From assembly GCA_964629965.1 (NCBI GenBank), contig CAZVRZ010000094.1:1-20980 (forward strand): a DNA stretch of 20,980 nucleotides. The letters are read 5' to 3'. The DNA is from CAZVRZ01 sp964629965. Lineage in GTDB: Bacteria; Chloroflexota; Anaerolineae; Anaerolineales; UBA4823. The translations under genes and the position numbers were made by a program. Under the pieces are notes generated by a model. It ran no database searches, was not told the DNA's origin, and was given only the letters and a program-made list of their open reading frames with translations. Positions 16,283-20,980 of the stretch are shown one piece after another (within the stretch, counting starts at the first letter, position 1; each line of letters begins with the position of its first letter).

Positions 16283-17185
16283 TTAAGGAGCAGGATAATC
16301 AATGATCCATTTCAATAATGTGTTGCCAACAGCACCCAGGCTGTCTACAGATATTTTATCAAGAGTATCGGCAGTTGTGTGCCAATAAGGGTAATCAAAA
16401 TCAATAATATCAACTGCCTGGATACCTGCAAGCTTGAAAGGAATATGGTCGTCTAGGATACGGTAGCGGCTCTGCGGAATAAATTGCTCATAACCGAGTG
16501 AAAAAGCCGTATCCCAAATCGATTGAGAAATTTCTGGGTTGGAATTTTTCTCGTAATAGATGGACAGATCCTTATCCCCGATCATATCGATAACGACAGC
16601 AACATCCGGTTTCTCGGTTAGTGCCTCCACATATGCTTTTGATCCCAAGATCCAATCAAAGCCAGCTATGTTTCCATTGTCTTCTGCATCGAAGAACACC
16701 AGGCAGACATGCTTATCGAGGTCTTTCGGCAGCGATCTGGCCAATTCTAGCAATACGGCCACGCCTGAGGCTCCATCGTTGGCTCCGATCACAGGAGTTA
16801 GATGATTAGCGGGGTTGTCATCTTGATCGGAGTGAAAGCGGGAATCATAATGCGCCCCAATGAGAATCCAGGGACTCCCCTGCCCGCGGCAGCCGCTGAT
16901 GTTATAGATTGTGTAATCGGACCATGGTGTTTCTTGAATATTTACATTCCAACGGTATTTCTCTAATTCGCTTACAATCCATAGGCGGGTATGTTCATGA
17001 GCAATGCTTCCCATGGTACGTGGTCCAAGACTTACCTGGTATGAAACGTCCCGATATGCTCTTATCTCATCAAACTTTATTGGCCTGGTCTGGTAATAGA
17101 TGTAGATGGCGAGTAAGGCGAGTGTTGTGGTTGTTATTAATAGGATGTATATGGTAGTTGGAATCTTTTTAATGTTGTTTGACAT
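16283..17185 (-). CDS. Membrane-anchored M28-family protein, glutaminyl-peptide cyclotransferase-like
   Basis: A 300-residue protein with an N-terminal hydrophobic anchor or signal (~9-31, Lys residues before it), so the catalytic domain is probably outside the membrane. The M28 zinc-hydrolase core is clear: AHYDSR (H112), GANDGASG (D137), FFDAED (E168, D169), VIDMIGDKD (D200), DDHIPF (D245-H247) and YWHT (W268, H269). The DDHIPF and WH motifs, the GSKAYVE segment and the overall length match glutaminyl cyclases, which form N-terminal pyroglutamate, better than classical two-zinc aminopeptidases. By analogy the zinc ligands would be D137, D169 and H269. The cyclase call is inferred from motifs; M28 aminopeptidase is the alternative. 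It starts seven bases after the trmFO stop. Confidence 0.82.
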   Translation of the reverse strand: MSNNIKKIPTTIYILLITTTTLALLAIYIYYQTRPIKFDEIRAYRDVSYQVSLGPRTMGSIAHEHTRLWIVSELEKYRWNVNIQETPWSDYTIYNISGCRGQGSPWILIGAHYDSRFHSDQDDNPANHLTPVIGANDGASGVAVLLELARSLPKDLDKHVCLVFFDAEDNGNIAGFDWILGSKAYVEALTEKPDVAVVIDMIGDKDLSIYYEKNSNPEISQSIWDTAFSLGYEQFIPQSRYRILDDHIPFKLAGIQAVDIIDFDYPYWHTTADTLDKISVDSLGAVGNTLLKWIIDYPAP

Positions 17186-17192
17186 ATTATGG

Positions 17193-18566
17193 CTACACGC
17201 AATTTATGATACTTAAATAATCAGAGAGGTGTGAGAGGGCTCTTTCTGCATATGCTTTCGCTCGCGCTTTCCGGTCGATTTTGTCGGGTTGCATGCTTTC
17301 ATCAAGCGGCGGCATGAGGTTGAAATTAGCTTTCATCGGCTGAAAGTCCTTTTCGGCTGCGTGCGTAATGTAACGGCAGAGCGCACCTGTCATCGTTGTG
17401 GCAGGCAACTCCAAGATATCCGATCCGCACAACAAACGCGCCGCATTTACGCCTGCCAACCAACCGGTTGCGATATTACCGGCATAACCTTCTACCCCAG
17501 TGATCTGCCCGGCAAAGAACAAATCCTGGCGGCGATCAAATTGCAGTGTGGGCAGTAAAAAACCTGGGGAGTAAATAAACGTATTGCGGTGCATCTTTCC
17601 AAAGCGCTCGAAAACCGCATTGTGCAGGCCCGGAATCATGCGAAAAACTCGCTGCTGTTCTGCGAAAGTCAAGTTGGTCTGAAATCCAACCAGGTTGTAA
17701 AGAGAACCCGCCAGATCATCTTGTCGCAATTGTGCGGTGGCATAAGAGCCCTTCCTGGTTCTTGGATCGTGCAATCCAACCGGACGCAAAGGGCCAAAAG
17801 CAAGAGCTTGATGCGATCTACACGCCAGCACCTCGACGGGTAAGCACCCTTCAAAAAAGCCTTTGGCGCCAGCATTTACGCCCACGTTAATCTGCTGTTC
17901 AAAATCCTTGAGCTCGATTCGCTCGGCCGAGATCAGCGCAGCGACGAATTCGTCATATTCACTTCTTGTAAGCGGACAATTGACATAATCGCCTTCGCCC
18001 AATTCGTCGAAACGATAACGCGAACCTTTATAGGCATGAGTGAAATCGATGCTATCATAATGGACTATCGGTGAAATTGCATCGAAAAAGAATAAATGCT
18101 CTTGCCCAAGAAGCTCAGCCAGTTTATCTGATAGTTTCGCAGATGTTAATGGCCCGGATGCGATGATAGCAGGGCCGGCGGGAATATCGCTCACTTCTTC
18201 ACGAATGATCGTAATATTGGGGTGATCCAGCAAAGCCTGGGTAATCAGGCGGGAGAATTGCAGTCTGTCGACTGCCAGGGCGGAACCAGCGGGGACACAG
18301 GAACGATCGGCGCAAGAGATCAGCAAGGAATTCAATATGCGAAGTTCCTGTTTTAGCAGGCCGCTGGCCTTGTGGAACAGGTTTGAACCCAACGAGTTTG
18401 AACAGACCAATTCCGCTAAATCACTTGTGACATGCGCGCCAGTAGGTACCATAGGGCGCATTTCGTGCAGGCGCACAGAGACACCCAGGAGCGCAGCCTG
18501 CCAGGCGGCTTCGCATCCAGCCAGCCCTCCCCCAACAATGGTGAGTGTTTTATCAGAGATGTTCAT
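17193..18566 (-). CDS. trmFO: Folate/FAD-dependent tRNA (uracil-54-C5)-methyltransferase TrmFO
   Basis: A 457-residue flavoprotein that makes m5U54 in the tRNA T-loop using methylenetetrahydrofolate and FADH2. The dinucleotide-binding VGGGLAGCEAAW (11-22), HEMRP, ELVCSNSLGSN (C55) and FFEGCLPVEV (C241, the position of the catalytic cysteine in other TrmFO proteins) are all present, as is the C-terminal GYAGNIATGWLAG FAD motif. About ten residues (INVGVNAGAKG) precede FFEGC where most family members as I know them are shorter. It heads a minus-strand operon. No strong Shine-Dalgarno precedes the ATG, and I could not find a convincing promoter in the 86 bases shared with the divergent hydrolase gene. 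Confidence 0.96.
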   Translation of the reverse strand: MNISDKTLTIVGGGLAGCEAAWQAALLGVSVRLHEMRPMVPTGAHVTSDLAELVCSNSLGSNLFHKASGLLKQELRILNSLLISCADRSCVPAGSALAVDRLQFSRLITQALLDHPNITIIREEVSDIPAGPAIIASGPLTSAKLSDKLAELLGQEHLFFFDAISPIVHYDSIDFTHAYKGSRYRFDELGEGDYVNCPLTRSEYDEFVAALISAERIELKDFEQQINVGVNAGAKGFFEGCLPVEVLACRSHQALAFGPLRPVGLHDPRTRKGSYATAQLRQDDLAGSLYNLVGFQTNLTFAEQQRVFRMIPGLHNAVFERFGKMHRNTFIYSPGFLLPTLQFDRRQDLFFAGQITGVEGYAGNIATGWLAGVNAARLLCGSDILELPATTMTGALCRYITHAAEKDFQPMKANFNLMPPLDESMQPDKIDRKARAKAYAERALSHLSDYLSIINCV

Positions 18567-18637
18567 ATGTCAGGTGTACTGATATTCGTAGGAGCTATTA
18601 TGTCTATGCGCACCGTAGTTGTTGTCGGGCTCATGAG

Positions 18638-18646
18638 TGATAGAAT
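18638..18646 (+). promoter_or_regulatory. Extended -10 promoter of the alpha/beta hydrolase, leaderless type
   Basis: TGATAGAAT is an extended -10 of the same form as the one before the PLP enzyme-receiver gene. It ends six bases before ATG 18653, so transcription should start at about the A of the start codon. A weak -35 (TTGTTG, 18619-18624) lies 16 bases upstream. Confidence 0.5.
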
Positions 18647-18652
18647 TATGGT

Positions 18653-19471
18653 ATGCCCTATTTTACACAAAACAATCTTGCCAGGCTTTATTATATCGAA
18701 ATTTACCCTCAATCCAAACAGACTATTGTTCTTTTACACGGATTGGGAGCAACGAGTTCGTCCTGGACGTTGCAGATTCCGTGCCTGGAAGAAGCCGGCT
18801 ATCACATTTTGGCGCCAGACACCCGTGGCTTTGGGCAGTCGGATTATCCGGGGCCTCCTGGTTCCATTGATGATATGGCAGATGATATCGCCAACCTTCT
18901 TGCCAATCTAAACATATCTTCAGCTCATATCGCCGGGATATCGATGGGCGGGATGCTGGCATTAAGCCTAGCGCTGCGATATCCTGCCATGGTCGATAAA
19001 TTGGTACTGATCAACACCTTTGCTGCCTTGCGCCCCAAAATGGCCAGCACCTGGTTCTATTATGCTCTCAGGCTGGTATTGGTGCATACACTCGGCTTGC
19101 GCGTGCAGGCCCAGGCTGTTGCCAAGCGCATTTTTCCGTTATCAGAACAGGAAGCGTTACGCCAGGCTTTCATCGAGCAAGTTTTGCAGGCTAATCCCAA
19201 AGGATACCGAGCAGCCATGCGCGCCTTAGCGCGCTTTAATGTGACGAAAAAACTATCGATAATTCCAAATCACACGTTAATTGTTACCGGTCAAAACGAC
19301 ACCACAGTGCCCCTACAATGCCAGGTGCAGCTCAAAGCAATTCCGTTATCAAGGCATGTCATTATTCCTAGAGCAGGGCATGCGGTGACCATAGACCAAC
19401 CTGGATTGTTCGATCAGGCGCTGTTGTCTTTTCTACAAGAGAATGACGATCAACAATCTGATAGATTCTGA
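18653..19471 (+). CDS. Alpha/beta hydrolase
   Basis: A 272-residue alpha/beta-hydrolase fold enzyme with no signal peptide. The oxyanion motif is LLHGLG (27-32), PDTRGFGQSD follows, and the catalytic triad is S97 in GISMGG, D216 in GQNDTTVP and H243 in RAGHAVTID. The helical cap at ~125-190 is rich in aromatic and basic residues. It is related to esterases and hydrolases of the BioH/3-oxoadipate enol-lactonase type, but the substrate cannot be read from sequence. There is no Shine-Dalgarno sequence; the adjacent -10 element suggests a leaderless mRNA. It runs divergently from trmFO and precedes a thiolase-family gene. Confidence 0.92.
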   Translation: MPYFTQNNLARLYYIEIYPQSKQTIVLLHGLGATSSSWTLQIPCLEEAGYHILAPDTRGFGQSDYPGPPGSIDDMADDIANLLANLNISSAHIAGISMGGMLALSLALRYPAMVDKLVLINTFAALRPKMASTWFYYALRLVLVHTLGLRVQAQAVAKRIFPLSEQEALRQAFIEQVLQANPKGYRAAMRALARFNVTKKLSIIPNHTLIVTGQNDTTVPLQCQVQLKAIPLSRHVIIPRAGHAVTIDQPGLFDQALLSFLQENDDQQSDRF

Positions 19472-19497
19472 CAGTCATCATCGTTATGATTAGATCA

Positions 19498-19503
19498 TAG
19501 AAT
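19498..19503 (+). promoter_or_regulatory. Possible -10 box of the thiolase gene
   Basis: TAGAAT, the same hexamer as at two other promoters in the window, lies 19 bases before ATG 19523, leaving room for the AGAGGAAG ribosome binding site at 19513-19520. No recognisable -35 or TG extension accompanies it, so the call is tentative. Confidence 0.3.
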
Positions 19504-19522
19504 AGCACAACAAGAGGAAGAT

Positions 19523-20677
19523 ATGCGCTCAGTAGCAGTCATTGGAATCGGACAAACTTCAGTTGATGAACATTGGGATCTTTCTATAAAAGACCTGGCC
19601 GGGCAAGCGGCCCTGGCCGCCTTAGAAGACGCCGGCAGGCGAACCGTAGAAAGCCTGTTCGTTGGGAACATGCTCTCGGGAATTCTTGGTAAACAAGAGA
19701 ATCTGGCTGCGCTGGTCGCAGATTGGATTGGATTGTTGGGTATCACTGCCATGAAAATCGAGGCGGCTTGCGGATCGGGAGCAGCCACCTTGCGCGCTGG
19801 GGTCATGGCGGTCGCTTCGGGAGAAGTCGACAGCGCCCTGGTTTTAGGCGTCGAGAAAATGACCGAGAGCCCGCTATCAGAAACGACTTCGGGGCTGGCG
19901 ACAGCCGCAGACGCCGATTATGAAGCAGCCCAAGGCCTGTCCTTCGTGGCCATCAATGCCCTGATCATGCGCAGATATTTGCACGAGTATGGGTGGAAAC
20001 ATACGGACTTTGCCCCTTTTTCGATAAACTCTCACGCCAACGCGATGCACAACCCTTATGCCCGTCTGCATGGCGAGATCACGCTGGAAGAATACACCAA
20101 AGCTCGCATGATCGCTGCTCCCATTAACCTGTTGGATGCATCGCCCATCGGTGATGGATCCGCAGGACTCTATATCGTTCCGGCAGACTCGCTCAAGCCC
20201 GGCGACCAGGCTTGTATTAAGATTATTGGATCGGCTTCTGCAACCGATTCTCTGGCCGTACACAGCCGTCGCGATCCATTGTGGCTGACCGCAGCCGAGA
20301 AATCATCTAAAAAGGCATATGCTCAAGCCGGCATAACACCCCAAGAGATCGATCTATTTGAACTGCACGATGCATTTTCGATCATGGCCGCGCTCTCGTT
20401 AGAAGCATGCGGCTTTGCCGAACGCGGCCAGGGGCCCAGGCTTGCTCAAGAAGGTGCTATTCTGCCAGGAGGGCGTATTCCGATCAACACCAGAGGCGGA
20501 TTAAAAGCGCGTGGCCACCCGGTTGGAGCAACCGGCATCTATCAGGTAGTGGAGGTTGTTCAGCAGCTGCGAGGCCAGGCCGGAGCCACCCAAGTAGAAG
20601 GTGCAAAGATCGGCATGGCGCAGAACATCGGAGGCAGCGGTGCGACCATCGTTACCCATATCCTTAAAGCCGAGTAG
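19523..20677 (+). CDS. Thiolase-family protein, SCP2/archaeal-type
   Basis: A 384-residue thiolase-fold protein. The nucleophile C83 lies in EAACGSGAA, H282 in ELHDAFS, and H332 in KARGHPVGATG. The second active-site cysteine of classical biosynthetic thiolases (CIGGG) is replaced by N368 in QNIGGSG, as in SCP2-type and archaeal acetoacetyl-CoA thiolases. It probably acts on acyl-CoA, condensing or cleaving acetyl units in lipid, mevalonate or degradation pathways. The DUF35 zinc-ribbon/OB partner that often accompanies archaeal-type thiolases is not next to it. The upstream alpha/beta hydrolase may be functionally linked, but the 51-base gap with its own possible -10 allows separate expression. 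Confidence 0.9.
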   Translation: MRSVAVIGIGQTSVDEHWDLSIKDLAGQAALAALEDAGRRTVESLFVGNMLSGILGKQENLAALVADWIGLLGITAMKIEAACGSGAATLRAGVMAVASGEVDSALVLGVEKMTESPLSETTSGLATAADADYEAAQGLSFVAINALIMRRYLHEYGWKHTDFAPFSINSHANAMHNPYARLHGEITLEEYTKARMIAAPINLLDASPIGDGSAGLYIVPADSLKPGDQACIKIIGSASATDSLAVHSRRDPLWLTAAEKSSKKAYAQAGITPQEIDLFELHDAFSIMAALSLEACGFAERGQGPRLAQEGAILPGGRIPINTRGGLKARGHPVGATGIYQVVEVVQQLRGQAGATQVEGAKIGMAQNIGGSGATIVTHILKAE

Positions 20678-20719
20678 CTAAATCCAACTCTTCTTATTTT
20701 GACAGGCCAAAATCCATCC

Positions 20720-20748
20720 TGGTCAATTCGGAGTGCATGTGGTATTTT
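20720..20748 (+). promoter_or_regulatory. Possible promoter of hypA
   Basis: TGGTCA (20720-20725), a 17-base spacer and TATTTT (20743-20748) with a TG extension at 20740-20741 end six bases before ATG 20755. That is the same geometry as the hydrolase promoter. A perfect TTGACA also occurs at 20699-20704 but lacks a good -10 at 17 bases (GTCAAT). Confidence 0.35.
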
Positions 20749-20760
20749 AACCACATGCAC
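20733..20760. repeat. 11-bp perfect inverted repeat across the hypA start codon
   Basis: GTGCATGTGGT (20733-20743) and ACCACATGCAC (20750-20760) are exact inverted repeats separated by ATTTTA. The right arm contains the hypA ATG and the left arm overlaps the candidate -10. It could be an operator in DNA, or an RNA hairpin hiding the start codon in transcripts reading through from the thiolase gene. With no T-run after it, it is not a terminator. Confidence 0.6.
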
Positions 20761-20980
20761 GAGCTATCGATCACAGAAAATGTTCTAGCGATTGCGCTCA
20801 AACACGCCGGGCAAGCGCAGGCTAAAAAGATCAACATCATCTACCTGGTAGTTGGGCAGTTCTCATCGATCGTCGATGATTCCGTGCAATTCTACTGGGA
20901 TATGATCGCACACGGCACACTGGCAGAAGGCGCCCAGTTAGAATTCAAGCGGCTGCCTGCCAGGTTGAAATGTAAAAAAT
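20755..20980 (+). CDS. hypA: Hydrogenase nickel insertion protein HypA, 5' part
   Basis: The frame from ATG 20755 runs off the window end with 75 complete codons. It begins MHELSITENVLAIALKHA, the HypA signature in which the N-terminal amine, His2 and Glu3 bind nickel. VGQFSSIVDDSVQFYWDM and GAQLEFKRLPARLKC follow, where LKC is the first cysteine of the zinc ribbon. HypA works with HypB to deliver nickel to the large subunit of NiFe hydrogenases, so the genes beyond the window are probably hyp or hydrogenase genes (inference). An in-frame ATG at 20737, with GGAG at 20730-20733 three bases before it, would add six residues and displace the nickel site, so 20755 is preferred. Confidence 0.93.
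   Translation, partial: MHELSITENVLAIALKHAGQAQAKKINIIYLVVGQFSSIVDDSVQFYWDMIAHGTLAEGAQLEFKRLPARLKCKK

Noticed and set aside
18432..18911. 159-codon open frame on the + strand
   Set aside because: It overlaps the start of trmFO on the other strand and the first third of the hydrolase in another frame; both of those have clear motifs and it has none.
19486..19498. Short inverted repeat ATGAT-TAG-ATCAT between hydrolase and thiolase
   Set aside because: Five AT-rich base pairs with no T-run are too weak for a terminator and likely to occur by chance.
19877..20263. 128-codon open frame on the - strand
   Set aside because: It is a shadow of the thiolase gene in a region where the thiolase motifs are continuous.
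1..20980. CRISPR arrays, tRNA or rRNA genes, insertion sequences, attachment sites
   Set aside because: No regularly spaced direct repeats, cloverleaf-like segments, transposase motifs or terminal repeats were seen on either strand by eye.

Overview
The window looks like bacterial chromosome from a Chloroflexota lineage, most likely Anaerolineae-like. This is inference. It rests on stacked GAF-domain sensor proteins that repeat an NPLLPxTxSExxVP signature, a moderate GC content, an ATP-type PEP carboxykinase and a Cys-poor SCP2/archaeal-like thiolase. I see no mobile elements, tRNA, rRNA or CRISPR. Coding density is very high and no gene-free stretch exceeds about 170 bases.

Region 1 (1-10340, + strand) is a signalling block followed by metabolic enzymes. 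It opens with the 3' end of a HAMP-GAF protein that has no kinase domain. Next is a six-helix membrane protein with GAF modules, also without a kinase. Then comes a large soluble multi-GAF/PAS histidine kinase. Behind a probable extended -10 promoter follow a threonine-synthase-like PLP enzyme fused to a response-regulator receiver domain, a stand-alone receiver protein overlapping it by one base, and a second threonine-synthase-like enzyme. The PLP enzyme-receiver fusion, flanked by a kinase, a free receiver and a paralogous enzyme, is the strongest candidate here for an undescribed system: an amino-acid enzyme directly under two-component control.

Region 2 (10341-13422, + strand) is a two-gene operon. 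A class I aspartate-type aminotransferase overlaps an ATP-dependent PEP carboxykinase by four bases, which would give an aspartate-to-oxaloacetate-to-PEP route. Its promoter has a perfect TTGACA lying inside a 9+9 bp inverted repeat, probably an operator. A 17-bp-stem terminator ends it and faces the convergent operon.

Region 3 (13439-18566, - strand) reads trmFO, a glutaminyl-cyclase-like M28 protein, a soluble histidine kinase with its own leaderless-type promoter, hflX, and a 70-residue two-helix membrane protein.

Region 4 (18641-20980, + strand) holds an alpha/beta hydrolase, a thiolase-family protein and the start of hypA (NiFe-hydrogenase nickel insertion). The hydrolase and hypA have -10-like elements ending only six bases before their ATG, suggesting leaderless mRNAs. 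The hypA start codon also lies in a perfect 11-bp dyad.
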